This document shows, piece by piece, positions 1 through 11,300 of a stretch of 64,000 nt of DNA. The stretch comes from Zygnema cylindricum (lineage: Eukaryota > Streptophyta > Zygnematophyceae > Zygnematales > Zygnemataceae): the NCBI GenBank assembly GCA_037447655.1, contig JBBHKE010000807.1, forward strand, positions 112,327 to 176,326, in the 5' to 3' direction. How positions within the stretch are numbered: position 1 is the first letter of the stretch; every line of letters starts with the position of its first letter. The translations under genes were made by a program, and so were the position numbers. Below the pieces are notes generated by a model. The model was not told where the DNA came from. It was given only the letters and a program-made list of their open reading frames with translations, and made no database searches.

Positions 1-425
1 AATCCATTTACTAGATTTGGAAATAGAAGCGACACTCGAAATTGTGTGTATTCGCATCTGTTTATCAGATTCCAAAGCTTGAAACATTCTCGAAATCGCA
101 TAAATTTATGCTCCGTTTAAAAGATTTCAAAAACTTACCGACACTCTCAGGATTGCATAAAATTGTAATGCGTTTATGAGATTTTAAACTTACGCGACAC
201 TCTCAAACTTGGATAAAATCATAAGACTGCAAAATTGAAGCGATACCCAAGATCTCATAAAATTATAATCGGACTACAAGATTTTGAAGTTAAAATGACA
301 CTCAATTGCGTAAATTCACATCTGCTTATCAGATTTCAAACCTTAAAATGACACTCAAAATCGCATGAATTTATAAATCCGTTTAAGATAATTTCAAGGT
401 TTAAGCGTCACTCTCAAACTCACGT
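1..425. repeat. Degenerate tandem array, unit about 58 bp
   Basis: About seven imperfect copies of a unit with the landmarks 'agatttcaaa', 'gacactctcaaa' and 'tcgcataaaatt' follow each other. Spacing varies by a few bases and copies differ at many positions, so this is an old array. It starts at or before the window edge, so its full extent is unknown. No coding potential is seen. Confidence 0.6.
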
Positions 426-760
426 AAATAAAATAAAAAAATGGCATTCAAGATGGTTTCGTTTCATATTGAAGGTGGACAAGCCTGTACCTGAGGAAGG
501 GACTTCCTTGCAAAAGTGGACGACCTGTCGATTCGTTGGGAAGTAAAGGGAGAAGACCTTCTTCTGGACCACTGGATGGAGGTTTTGGGATTTCCGGTTC
601 ACTAAAGCGAGGGAGAAGAGAGGAAAAATTGATGCCTCCAAAGTCTCCTGTGAGGCCTGTGGACTCGGCGTGACCAATGTCACTCTCATCGTTCCCATTA
701 TCTGCCCGCGGCCCGCAGGGATGTCTATTTTAAATCACGTCATCGTGACCTGCTAGCTTA
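426..760. other. Unassigned spacer
   Basis: Mixed-composition sequence between the tandem array and the TGACGTCA cluster. A 92-codon open frame exists on the minus strand but shows no recognisable domain and no convincing splice context. I assign nothing here. Confidence 0.4.
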
Positions 761-868
761 GTTAGTGACGTCAGCATGTCTTGATTAGTGACGTCAGTAT
801 AGATTGGTTAGTGACGTCAGCGTAATTTGGTTAGTGATGTCAGCATAGGTTAGTGGGTGACCTCAGCA
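761..868. promoter_or_regulatory. Cluster of TGACGTCA (CRE/TGA-type) boxes in short tandem repeats
   Basis: Five repeats beginning 'gttagtga' occur at intervals of roughly 20-25 bp. Three contain the exact palindrome TGACGTCA, one has TGATGTCA and the last is changed to TGACCTCA. A further ACGTCA-type motif lies just upstream near 735. TGACGTCA is the binding site of bZIP factors of the TGA/CREB class. Whether this drives a gene or is simply a minisatellite is unknown, as no gene start is recognised immediately downstream. Confidence 0.45.
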
Positions 869-1440
869 GTTAGGCAGATGCAACTATCGCCCACTTTTTT
901 ATTATTCCATTTAAATCTCGGGTCTATGTAAGGAGGAAAAGGAGATCCAAGGAGTAAACATCTGTAATTAGTATAGTTTGAAATTTCAATTACAAATGGA
1001 GGATATACGTTCATTTTCTCCACCCGATTAAAAAAAAAGTCAATATTTATATGTAAGTTTAGTTAATATTGGAGTATTGCTGACATGGTTCTACTATCTT
1101 TATTTTACGGTGATGTCACATCACGTCTATTTCCGTGACGTCCATCCAAAACTTGCGTTTTTGTTTTCTTTTTTCACGATTAAGTTTTTTAGTGACTTCT
1201 GTACTAACTTGTCAAACTATTTTTTCTAATATATTTTTTTTCTATTTTTGTTTGAATTGACCAAAAAAAACAAAAAACCGACTAACTTAAATTTTGGATT
1301 TTTTTGTTCAAATTAACTAAAAAAAAAAAAAAATGTTTGAATTAACTAAAAAAAACAAAAAAATGTTCAAATAAACTAAAACAAAATAAAAAATGTCCAA
1401 ATTAGCTAAGAAAGAAAAATGTTCAAATTAACTAAATATG
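869..1440. repeat. AT-rich spacer ending in a roughly 30-bp tandem repeat
   Basis: From about 1240 to 1440 the phrase 'ttcaaattaactaaaa', followed by an A/C run, recurs about six times with small changes. The preceding 370 bases are AT-rich with no recognisable feature. Confidence 0.5.
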
Positions 1441-1444
1441 CAAA

Positions 1445-2100
1445 TTCTAACATAAAGTGAGAGGCTGCCCTCCCTCTCTACCTCCCTCTCCCTCTTTGCC
1501 GCCCTCCCTCCTGGCAGGGGGGAGATAGGCGACCCTGAGGGGGAGGAGGGGGGGGCGAGAGAGATGGAAAAGGGAAGATCGGCCAATACTAGAGGGGGCG
1601 GAGGGAGGGAGAGGGGAAGAGGGGCCAACACGAGACGGGGGGGGAGAGGGAGACGGGAAATAAGGAAGGCCAGCAAGAGAGCCGGGGGAGGAGGGAGAGG
1701 GAGAGGGGAAGATAGGCCAACACGGGGGAAGGGGATAGTGGGTGAGAAAGAAGGGGAAGAAGGGACAGGGGGATAGTGGGAGGGAGGCAACTGGAGAGAA
1801 GTAAAAAAGAGAGAGGGCTAAGTAGGGGAAGGGGCCACGGGGGGAGAGAGAGTGGACAGCAAGTGAAACGAGGAGTAATGGGAGAGAGAGAGAGGAAAGA
1901 GGGGGAAAGGAAGAGGAGACAACGAGAGAGAGAGAGAGGAGGAGATGGGGGAAAGGAAAGGGAAGGAAGGAGAGAAGCCAGCGGGAAACAAGGGTAGGTG
2001 TTAGCAAGAAGGAGGGAAGGGGAGATGGATAGGGAGCAAGTGGAAGAAAAGGCCACAAGGGTTGGTGAGAAAAAGAAATTCGCAAAAGACAAACAAAGTT
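1445..2100. repeat. Purine-rich (GGA/GA) low-complexity block
   Basis: More than 600 bases are almost only A and G on the plus strand. The phrase 'ggccaacac' or 'ggccagcaag' recurs every 50-70 bp, so part of it is a degenerate minisatellite. Long open frames in both strands are a by-product of composition and are not called as genes. Confidence 0.75.
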
Positions 2101-2724
2101 TACAAGATCCCTATCCATTTAAAAGAAAGATCCTCCTTTCGATGCGATGAATTGTAATAAAGATTTTCACGTCACACGGCATTTTGTGACGAGTCATTAG
2201 CTAAACTGAAATTACGAAATCCCGGTTTTAATTTCATTTCTAAAATAAATTTTGCCACCAGGAATTCTAAAAGTTAAATTAAAGAGACACAAAATGTAAT
2301 GCAAGTCTAATTTACAATTAGTATGATTATATCACTAGGATTTCGTATGAAACATTTAGTGCGCGCTATTTACAAAACAGGGAATTCGAGAAAAAAAATT
2401 ACGAAACTCAAAAAAAATTTGCAATGATTGGCTAAAAGGACTAGAAAAGTAGAAAAAAAAAAAAAACCAACATTCTTTTATTAAAGCTCTAGAAATTTTG
2501 TCAAATGGTTTTTCAAATGGTTTTGGGAGGGTTCAATTCTCATGCTATAATTTAAATTAAGGGAGGAAAAAAAGGGGAAAAAATATCCCTCTTTGCATCT
2601 AAGGGTTTAGGAAAAAAAAACTGGGTATGATAAAAACGAACTAAATAGGGTTAAAAAAATCAAAAGCATCTAGAAGACAATCGGCTCACAACGAAAGACA
2701 AGAAGAAAAATAAAAGAAGAGAAA
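2101..2724. other. AT-rich spacer, nothing recognised
   Basis: Non-repetitive AT-rich DNA with short A-runs. No open frame with family resemblance and no inverted-repeat element with visible ends. Confidence 0.5.
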
Positions 2725-3108
2725 ATGATAATTCTCTCTTCCCTCTCCATCTCCCTCGTACTCTCCCTCTTCCCTTCTTCCTCCCCATTCCCCTCCCTCT
2801 CCCTCTTCCCTTCCCTCGCCCACTCTCTCTTCATCTCCCCTTCTTTCTCTCTCGCTCCCTCTCCCCCTCCCTATCCCCATCTCCCTCCCTCTCCCTCTCT
2901 TCCCCCCCTCTCCCTCTTCCCTCGGCCTCTCACTGCCCCCCTCTCCCCTATCTCCCCCATCTCCTCCCTCTCCCCCTCCTCCCCCCTCTCCCCACTCTCC
3001 CTCCTCTCACCCCTCTCCCCACTCTCCGCCCTCTCCGCCCCCCTTTCTCTGTTGTCCCCCCTCCTTCCCCTCTCCCTCTCTCTTCCCTCTCTCTCTCCCT
3101 CCCTTTAG
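2725..3108. repeat. Pyrimidine-rich (CTCCC) low-complexity block
   Basis: Nearly 400 bases of C and T on the plus strand, opposite in strand bias to the purine block at 1445-2100. The open frame across it encodes only Ser, Pro and Leu and is an artefact of composition. Confidence 0.75.
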
Positions 3109-3282
3109 TTCATTGAATGTCAGTCCCCCCTATCTGCGCCAAATCATCGCCGAATTTTTTTATCATTTATAATTCGCCAGCTCGTTTTTTTCGTTTTATT
3201 CGATTTAAAATCTTACGGCTCACAATTCTCAAAACGATTCGTACGGATCCGCAATGTCTCACTCTTCGAACACAATGCATAC

Positions 3283-3328
3283 TAAAAAAAAAGAAAGGGA
3301 GAGAAAGAAAAAAAAAAAAAAAAAAAAA

Positions 3329-3363
<35 letters not shown>

Positions 3364-3420
3364 AAAAAACAAAAAAAACACAAAAAACCAAAAAAAAACC
3401 CAAAAAAAACAAAAAAAAAA

Positions 3421-3456
<36 letters not shown>

Positions 3457-3575
3457 AGCAAAAATCCAAAGCAATCCAAAAAAAATCCAAAACAAATCCA
3501 AAATAAATCCAAAACAGATCTAAAATAAATCCAGAAAATATCTAAAGAAATCCAAAAAAAATCCAAAAAAAATCC
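3283..3575. repeat. A-rich tract followed by AAATCCAAAA-type repeats
   Basis: From 3283 to 3453 the plus strand is almost pure A with scattered C. From about 3450 to 3575 it becomes a 10-12 bp repeat of 'aaatccaaaa' with changes. On the minus strand this would be a T-rich intron tract downstream of the exon at 3697-3947. Confidence 0.7.
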
Positions 3576-3755
3576 CTTTTTCCGTGCCAATTTTTTTGCC
3601 ATTTCCACAATGGGTTAAAGAGGAACATCTCCAAAAAGTTGCAAAATACCCCAGAAAATCCAGAGATCATCCAAAAAAAAATCTCAATTTCCTTACCAGA
3701 AATGTTGTGCCATTTCCACAATTACCGGGTCTAAAGAGGGGTCCCATCTCCCAAA
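3545..3755 (-). repeat. Partial duplication of an exon end and its intron start
   Basis: On the minus strand the last bases of the exon at 3697-3947 and the T-rich intron start after it reappear in altered form at about 3545-3645. The shared landmarks are 'cctcttta', 'attgtggaaatggca' and a 'ggatttt' series. The downstream copy has lost the clear donor site. Confidence 0.5.
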
Positions 3756-3947
3756 AAGCCCCGAAATTCCGTTCACCGAGGCGGCCATGGCCCAAGCGGC
3801 GCTGCTCGGAATTTTTAGCCACGGTCCGGGCAGCCCGGAAAATTTTTCGATCCTTTTAAAATAATTTTCGATCGTTAAATTTTCTGCCCCTAAAAGATAT
3901 GTGCTGCCCGGAGATCCTTTGGACATGGCGGTAATAAACGCTTTCGC
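3697..3947 (-). CDS. Isolated exon of an NAD(P)-dependent epimerase/dehydratase-like (extended SDR) protein
   Basis: A 251-bp minus-strand exon is bounded by a T-tract acceptor (TTTAG at 3948) and a donor GTAAGG at 3696. It encodes about 83 residues with 'AFITAMSKG', then 'TYLLGAENLT', 'GLPGPWLKIPSSAAW' and 'LDPVIVEMAQHFW'. This order (helper-site helix, Y-x-L-G-G/A-E-N-L-T, an I-x-x-x-x-G-x-P hinge, then the helix before the 'S-x-K-A-x-x-E-L-G' end) resembles the C-terminal third of extended short-chain dehydrogenases such as farnesol dehydrogenase/dihydroflavonol reductase-like proteins. The catalytic Tyr-x-x-x-Lys exon and nucleotide-binding exon should lie at higher coordinates but I do not find them, nor the last exon. 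It may be a gene fragment or a gene with very long introns. Confidence 0.5.
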
Positions 3948-4024
3948 CTAAAAAAAAAAAAAAAAAAAGGGAGAGAAAAAAAAAAAAAAAAAAAAAAAAC
4001 ACTTGGCGCGTAATTTGAGTGTAC

Positions 4025-4229
4025 CTCTGTGGATCCCCATTGGATAAAAGTTTTCAAAGGGAGATCCCGTCCGTACATCTCCAGCCGCATAATTCCCGCC
4101 CAAAAATTCCCTCTCTCCATATGTACGGCTTCCCTCCTGCGGCGGTTCTTCTCCGGACAGCATAGAACCGCCCCACACTTTCTCAGTTAAACTGTCCGTA
4201 AATTCCGCTTGAGACCAACCCTCAGCCAT
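4025..4229 (-). CDS. Possible first exon, function unknown
   Basis: On the minus strand an ATG follows a purine-rich leader and opens a balanced-composition frame of about 68 codons starting 'MAEGWSQAEFTDSL'. It ends at a possible donor (AGAG then GTACAC). Its phase would not join the epimerase-like exon at its best acceptor, although it could join a weaker internal AG. I recognise no family. It could equally be a chance frame. Confidence 0.22.
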
Positions 4230-4787
4230 TCTCCTCCTCTCTCTCTCTCCCCTCCTCTTTCTCACGTGTCAAGAGCTCCTCCTGAAAGAAGACCCATGGA
4301 CCTCCGAGGAGAAGAGAAGAGAGTCGTCTAGTTTAGTTCGCGTGAGATTTCATTCCGACACGTGTGAAATTGCATTTGTGCGACGCCTTCGATCTCGTAC
4401 GGAGTTATTAATAATCGACGGTCGGATCGTACGGTGGTGGTTCGTGGCGCGCAGTGAAAATAGCCGCCGATCCCTTCGCGGCAATTCGATTTTCCGGCAA
4501 TATTTGGCGGCGGCGGCGGACGACCGTTCGGAGGATTTAACTCAAGACAAGTCGGAGAGGACATTGGCGATTACTTGTCCTACGTGGCGAGTGGAAGAAC
4601 GATCTGAGCGGCCGTACAGGGCGGGAGCCAATCGTAGCGGTCAAATTGAATTGTCGCGGAACTCGACGGGAAACTTTTTTTTACTGATGATACTTTTTGG
4701 TGCGGTCTAGGTTGGGGACCTTCCCTAACGAGTTAACGAGGCGTGGTTTTCGACGTTGTGAGGTCCGCAGGGTTCAACACTTCAACT
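4230..4787. other. GC-richer spacer with an unassigned plus-strand frame
   Basis: A CT-rich stretch at 4240-4265 is followed by more complex sequence with an open plus-strand frame of about 120 codons (4342-4710) that is rich in Arg. No domain, signal or homologue is recognised. Confidence 0.35.
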
Positions 4788-5284
4788 CATAGTTCAAAAG
4801 TAGGTGAAAGTAGGCCCATACAATATGCCTATTGTATGCAAAACATACAATATGGCATTAATACCCATATAATATTGGTCGCAAAATGAAAAAAAAATAT
4901 ACTAACAGGGTTGAGTTGCACATCGATCGATAGAGAATTTTAAACGTCATGTCTAAATTTTGAAAAACATTCGGACAAAAAAAAAAATCTGTGAGTTTTG
5001 AGGTATTTTATATTTAAACCGTCAGATTCGGACGATCGGACGGTCGAAGATCAGAGTAGCGATCTAAGAAATTCACATGAAAAGCCCATAACACAACTCA
5101 TCCTAGGCTGTGTCAGTTCGCTGAAAATTTCGTCCAGCGGCGTGAGCTTAATATGATCATACGTCAGATTCGTACGTTCGTACAAAAGTGTGCACAAACG
5201 CACACACATACAGTATGCCTACTCTGCGCGAGTTTTGTGCGCCTACCAAAGGCCCACCATACAAACGCCTACTTTTGAACTATG
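4788..5284. mobile_element. hAT-like MITE, TIR CATAGTTCAAAAGTAGG
   Basis: A 497-bp non-coding element starts CATAGTTCAAAAGTAGG and ends with its inverse, CGCCTACTTTTGAACTATG. The 8 bases outside each end (CTTCAACT and GTTCATCT) agree at 6 of 8 positions, consistent with a decayed 8-bp target duplication. Related copies occur at 16640-16901 and 41678-42319. The interior shares 'gatctaagaaattcacatgaaaag' type sequence with them. There is no transposase. Confidence 0.65.
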
Positions 5285-5592
5285 GTTCATCTGTTCATTT
5301 TCAAACATTGTCGTATGCGATGTGAACAGCAGCCTTTCCCGAAAAATAAAGTACGTAACATTTAGAGTACCTTCACATGTGTGCAGCCTTTCAATTGAAA
5401 CGCGACGAACATTGTAGCGACTTCCGTGACGAGTATCGAGTATCGAGTGTCGAATACCGGTCCGCCTATAAACATCGGAATCGAGTTCAGACCGTCGGTA
5501 TAAATATCCATACGACGCTAACGAGTCAGAGTTCAACAGCTGTCCGTGATTCCGTTGGGAAGGACCGCGCGCCAACTATTTGAAGTACAGTA
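5285..5592. other. Spacer between two MITEs
   Basis: Non-coding DNA with a short 'gagtatcga' repeat near 5430. Nothing else recognised. Confidence 0.4.
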
Positions 5593-5601
5593 TTTTAAAA
5601 T

Positions 5602-5882
5602 GGGAATTGCTAATCGCAGAGACAGTTTTTGCTGCGCGCAGGTACACCGCCAATCGCTATTAGCGTGTAGGTTTGATTAGCGTATACTATTATTTAGCGT
5701 GGTGTACGCTAATTGGGAATTTGGAAATTTTGGAAGAAATCGATTACTCTAATTAGGAATTAGGGCTGACCGTCTAATCTGAACTTAAAGGTTCGTACCT
5801 TGTACAGAACTGTACTTCAAATGTACAATTTCTGACAACTATCTGCGCGCAGCAAAAATCGTCTCTGCGATTAGCAATTCCC
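5602..5882. mobile_element. Mutator-like MITE with 9-bp target duplication
   Basis: The element begins GGGAATTGCTAATCGCAGAG and ends in the inverse. It is flanked by the exact 9-bp repeat TTTTAAAAT (5593-5601 and 5883-5891), the target-duplication length of Mutator-like elements. Subterminal 'ctgcgcgcag' and the 'acaatttctgacaacta' block match the large fold-back element at 49761-52810. A TIR of the TA-flanked MITE family (CACCGCCAATCGCTATTAG) starts at 5645 inside it, so it was itself hit by another element. Confidence 0.75.
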
Positions 5883-5919
5883 TTTTAAAATTTGTAATAG
5901 CTCTCAAAAATCCGTACAG

Positions 5920-6330
5920 TATAGACGCTGGTAAACCTTGTTATCCACACTAATTATGAACCTTGAGTGGGTCAAGGGGAAGGGAGGAGGGAGGGAGGGG
6001 GGACCTAAATGTCGGGGAGGAGGGAGGGAGAGGAGAGAGGGGAGGGGAAGGGAGGATCGGCGTAGCCAATGGCGTTGCCGGATCCGGTGCAAAAGATCAG
6101 ATCGAAGGAAGAGGGAGGGAGGCGAATCAGATCAGCTGGGCGGGGGATCGATCAGTGCCGATCGTCATCAAGGAAGAAGGCGTGGTGAGGAGAGAGAGAA
6201 GTGAATCGAGGAGGTAAATGGGGAATTAAGTGGGATGGAGAGAGAGGGATAGTGTAGGAGACGGAGGGGGAGGGGGCGATAGGGGGAGGCGATATCAGGA
6301 GAGGGTGATGGGAATATGGGGGCGATGTGG
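5920..6330. repeat. Purine-rich low-complexity block
   Basis: GGGA/GAGG-rich plus-strand DNA interrupted near 6055-6170 by about 115 bases of normal complexity. Open frames here are compositional and are not called. Confidence 0.55.
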
Positions 6331-6559
6331 AGAGGTAGGGTGAAACGTGGGCAGTGTTGAACTAGAAACACTATTTCATGACTCTTCATGGATGCAAAGA
6401 TTCAGTGCTTCTCAAACTTTTTGATTTTTCTTTTTTTTCTGTTTTTAAGTTTCTATCTCTAATGCGAGTCTCTTTTTCAGACCACTTTTCCACCCGCCTC
6501 GTTGTCGATGTTTTTGGCGACGTTCCTCGTCAATTTCCACCTTTAGTTGCTATTTTGAA
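6331..6559. other. Spacer, nothing recognised
   Basis: Mixed sequence with a T-rich run near 6420-6450. No feature. Confidence 0.35.
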
Positions 6560-7075
6560 GACTAGCACCGAGGTGCGCTATGCACCCCGGCCCCGAAGAT
6601 CTGAAGGGGGGGCCGCGGCGCTTACGCCGGGTCACACCCTCCAAAAACCAGTCCTGTGCTTTTTCTTGCTCTCCTTTTAAGCCCCCCCCCCTTTGGGCCC
6701 GGTGCTACCACGTGCGTCCGCCGGAGGCCGCGCCAGGGGGAGGCAGAGAAGCACGGACTACGTCGTCACTGCGCCACGCGCCCTATAAAGAGGAGGCACG
6801 TTGTAAACCCTCAAAAGCACTTGAAAAGCCCTGAAAAACCCTTAAAAAACCTTAAAAGGAGATCCAAAAGTGCGAAGCATATCAGCCACATCTATTTGGA
6901 GAAAAGCGCAGGTATAACCTTCGGGGCCAAAAAAGCGAGCACCTCCCGGGAGGGGGGAGGGGGGGGGGGGGAAGCCGTAGGCCAGTATTGCAAACTTTAT
7001 GGGGCCGGCTACGCCCTCCCTTCACCGCGCTCGGCGCCTCCACTGGCGCGGCCTGCAGCAAATGCACATGCACGT
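6560..7075. other. GC-rich island with a TATA box
   Basis: This block is far richer in G and C than its surroundings, with CG-dense segments at 6570-6640, 6680-6790 and 7000-7070, plus short C and G runs. A good TATA box (CTATAAAG at about 6783) follows the GC-rich part. This resembles a promoter or the U3 region of an unrecognised LTR element. No direct repeat partner was found in the window. Confidence 0.35.
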
Positions 7076-8319
7076 TATTTTGTATTTTTCTGATTACCTA
7101 CTTCCTTGTTTAATGTGTGCCGTTTTGAAAAACCCCTAACAGAGTAATGTAGCAAGCTCGTCTCATTTGAGATAACGGACTTCCAACATTTTGTTTTCAT
7201 TTGATTTCGTTATTTTTTTTTTGTTTTTTTATCTCTAAATGTATAGAAGATTTGTGTCTCCGTGGTTGGAGTTACAAATGTAAATCTGATTAGCTGCCGT
7301 CAAAAAAATAGTTTGGTTGTGAGTTTACGTGTACGTTTCCATTGTGCCGAATACCGCATTCAAAAGTTATTCATCACATTGTACTTTCTCTGGCAACATC
7401 ACAAACATCCTCAACATTATTGCTGATTCGTGTTTTTCACATACTATTCATTAGTTAGTAGCATTCGTAACTTGCCAAAACAAGTGTGAATTTTAGGGCA
7501 CGAACACAGATCAAAAGAAGGGAAGTTCACGTCTCTCTGGATAATCTTACACATGCATACTCTTTTCCATGAAGTACAGAAAATTAGTAAAAAGACTAAA
7601 GAAAATTCTAGCAGCCTCCAGTAGTGAAAGCCTGGAAAAGCTTCACACAATATGGTAAAATCTGGCTTTTCATTGCCTGTTCAAATTTAAACCATCCAAA
7701 CATTAGTCCTGCCGTCAAAGTGATTATCTGAATTCATCAAATTTCTGAAATACATCCTACAACATTACCAGTTACTGAACAAGTAACTGATTAAACGTTC
7801 CCTCTTTGGGTCGTTGGTAAAAATATCTCTCTTTCTCCCTCTCTCTCTCTCTCCCACTCACAAGCTTTCTATGGCAATATGTACAACCGATCTCGGAAAA
7901 TGATATTTGTCTTGTCTAAGTCTACTGACAAAGAGTAATTAAACTTGGTGCGTATACCGAAATTAAGACCTTATATACATCTCTTCACAAAAAGACAAAG
8001 GGAAAGAAGAAAAAAAACTTAATCATCGAAATATCTACTCTGATTCGATCCATGTATGTCGTGAATGTTTGAAGGGTTTCTCATCCCGTTTAGTCACTAA
8101 ATCACTTAAAGGAATTCACTAAAGGAAAAACTAATATCACTAACTTCCTCTCCCTCTTTCCCTCCCTTTCCACTTCTGTCCCAAACTTAACAAATAGATC
8201 GAAGGCCGATTCAAGTAACACCCCTATTATCACCAAAATGTCCCATTCCTTAAGATACAAAATAAAAAATCTAAAAGCTTCCTCGTGACATACATTGGAA
8301 TCAGAAAATCGGGTTCCTC
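7076..8319. other. Downstream flank of the TBC gene
   Basis: AT-rich sequence with a short CT repeat at about 7828-7855. It lies 3' of the minus-strand RabGAP gene and probably includes its 3' UTR. No second gene is recognised. Confidence 0.45.
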
Positions 8320-11300
8320 TCAAATAACCGGAGAAGTCGGGGGACGAGAAAGGGGAGAAACCGGATGAGGAGGAGGAGGGAGACAGGCGATTCCTCTCTC
8401 ACCAGCATGTACACAAAGAGCCTCGGCGTCTCTCAATGTAGACTCCAGTTCAATATGGCCACTCAATTCATTTATGAACTTTAACAGAGTGTCAAACTCC
8501 ATCTACACACCAAAACTAGGCTTGATTTAGGCTTTGATTCAGGACCACAAAATAATACTTCCACTAAGAAAATTACCGGGCACGTTCAAGCCTCATAACA
8601 AATGATTTTTGCAGAAACTTAATGCAAAATTTTGCGAACATTTTCAGAAACAAAAATAAGCGAAGAAAATGCAAATCCAGGTGGGAAAATGGGGATTTTA
8701 TGCCCAAAGGCTGGTAAATATATAAATGTAGAGTCTCCTCCGCAAAAAGCCCAGTAAAATTCACCAGGAAATTCCTAAGCTCGACAAACCTAAGGAAAAA
8801 AGAAGTCGGAAATTGCCCCCCAGTATACAATAATGAATGGGAAAAAAGTCAAAATCATTCTGTGTGAAGTTTAAAGAATTCATTTGACCAGTTTTTCCAG
8901 AATTAAGGGTAACCGTAATGGTAACCAGAATTCATACAAAAAGAAAAGGTATTACGTGAAAAGGAAATGTAGCGAGCCTCACCTGTTCATCGATAATTCT
9001 TCGCCTGTGACGCTTCAGAACAGCTACACATATATACAAATGGAAGTAGTCTGACAAATGTCGTGTCCACAATACTTCCCAGAGTCGAAGCACATTGTCA
9101 TAAGAAAATTCTCTGCGTATATTCACCAGAAAGTTTGCAATAGAATATAGGTTAACGAAAGTTAAACAGAAACCAACAACTTCGGTTAAAAATAAACTCT
9201 CCTTTTTATCACTCTCAAGCGACCTTCGAAACAATTCACTCCAGAAAACTGAACAGAAAAAAAAACGTAAATCAAACAAGACTTACCGTTTAAAGTGGAT
9301 GAGGATCCAACGAAAGCAATAGAAAAAGTTGAGACAGTCACGAGATCGCAGGTAGTCGTACAACTGAGGGTCCAACAATTGTACGAGCTGCAATCCACCA
9401 ACCACAACCTCCATTCTTTAGATTAAAATTTGATTCGACAAACTACAAGACTGCATGACAAAAAAAACCAAGCTTTTACGATCCTACTTAGAACACCTTT
9501 TCTGATAGCCTCTGCAAGAAATATTCTAAAAGAAACAAACCGTGTGACCACCACCATAAAAAATATTTTATGAAGAGGCAAACAAGGTATACCTAAGAGA
9601 AGCTTCAAGAGGGCAAGGAAAATAAATCACCTTCCTCAGAGAAAGAAGCTGAGAGTGCATTCCATTCTGGTCAAGATGGAAATTGGAAGCCATACGCTCC
9701 ATAAGGGCGGTAAAACACCAAAAAGCCTCTGCTTCATCTTTCATTATATACAGGATTGGAGATAACAAATCACTCATTCCCTGCAAAACAGAAATTACAC
9801 ACATTGTCTGTTACAAAGAATGCTCTGAAAGAGTTACCCAGACCTCCTAAACAAAGGGAGGAGACTTCTGTAAAAGCTCTAACATAGAAGATCTTTTACA
9901 TGGTTAAGCGATCGACACAGGAATGCAACAAGAGTGTAAGCTTTAAGTTTCAAATAAGTTTGCAGAAGGGATCAGAAAAGGACGAATTCTATCATGCTGA
10001 CCTGGCAGTAACCGAGGTCAAAGTTGTAGAAGGAATATGTGATGAGAATGGAACGGAGCAGGTCAACATTGGGGTTGTCATCTTCGGCATAAAATGGATG
10101 CATTCGGTCCGTGCGAACCTACGGCCCCAAAGTCCAACAATCTTGCATCAATATAAAGAAAAAAAAAAAAAGTACAAAAGTACAGAAGTATGCCAACCAC
10201 CATCGGCAATTCATTGAAACAGCTCTCACAACTACTATCCAGGCTCTTCAAACTCCCTCAGCTGCAATCAAGCAGAGAAAACCTTCAAAGACTTTTGGAA
10301 GATTTTGAGAAAAAGAATTAGGAACTCTCCTAGTCAGTTTGTCCGTCACCTAAGAGCACTATGGGCCAATCACTCCTTATCCACTTGAACTGCATGAGGC
10401 AATGCCAGCTCACCACATCTTTATCTACACGGCTCCGTCTTTCTCGATATTTCCCGAACCTCTTCGCCTGTTCATTCGATACCGTCTGACCAGAGCCCAT
10501 TCCACCCAATCAGTGCAAATTCACAAACTAACCCAAACCTACATTTGCGATTAACCTCATGTTCCCCTCTTCAGACTTGGAAAACACAAACTAATTCCAT
10601 TTATTTTCCTTCAAGTCGCCAAAAAAACCCAGTCTGAATTCGCTCTACATACCTATTGGTTTAACCCAATGCATTTCCCTTCATCTTGCCCATGCTAACC
10701 AACCAGTTGGCAACCAAATTTGTCCAATAGAAACATGTTTGTAGAGTCAAAAGAACGTTTCTATTTAGTCGGGTTTTCACCCCACGATTTTATCCTGTTA
10801 GGAATGTGCTACCAGATGCCAAAGAATGCCTCTAAAACGCGATTCTGATTAATATGTTAAAGCCAATTGATACTCATTCACAGCTATTGCTTTCGGATCA
10901 GATTTCCAAGAAGACAAAAAATCCCCCGCATTAACACATTGATAGTACGAGTAAATTGTAATCTAGACTAAGACAAACCCAGAGTTTTGAAATAGTGTGA
11001 ACTTAAAAATACTAATAAGCCTTGAGTGGCTCAATCCAAATGCAAAATTAGATTTCCTCCCTGTCTTACGGACTGAAAAATTGGAATAGCAGAAGGGGTT
11101 AAACGGCAAAATCCCACCTGCCATTGTGCTTTGAGTGTCTCATACTCCTCTGCCTTTTGCAGAGCCACAGCCTCACGTTCCACTCTTGTGGAGGTAAAAG
11201 ACTGATAACCGAGCAATATCTTCCACAACTGCAAAAAAAAATACCAGTTTTGAAACTCTTAGCTGCGTGGTGGAAGTGAAAAGGGGCAATAGAGAAAAAT

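Noticed and set aside
1428-2118. Long open frames (120-220 codons) on both strands
   Set aside because: They follow entirely from GGA/CT composition, encode only Ser/Pro/Leu or Arg/Glu/Gly, and overlap each other in several frames.
3117-3608. Lys-rich or Phe-rich frames over the A-tract
   Set aside because: Direct translation of a poly-A/poly-T stretch; no start context or family.
9900-10308. Plus-strand open frames of 65-105 codons
   Set aside because: Antisense to TBC exon 12 and its introns, whose coding content is clear on the minus strand.
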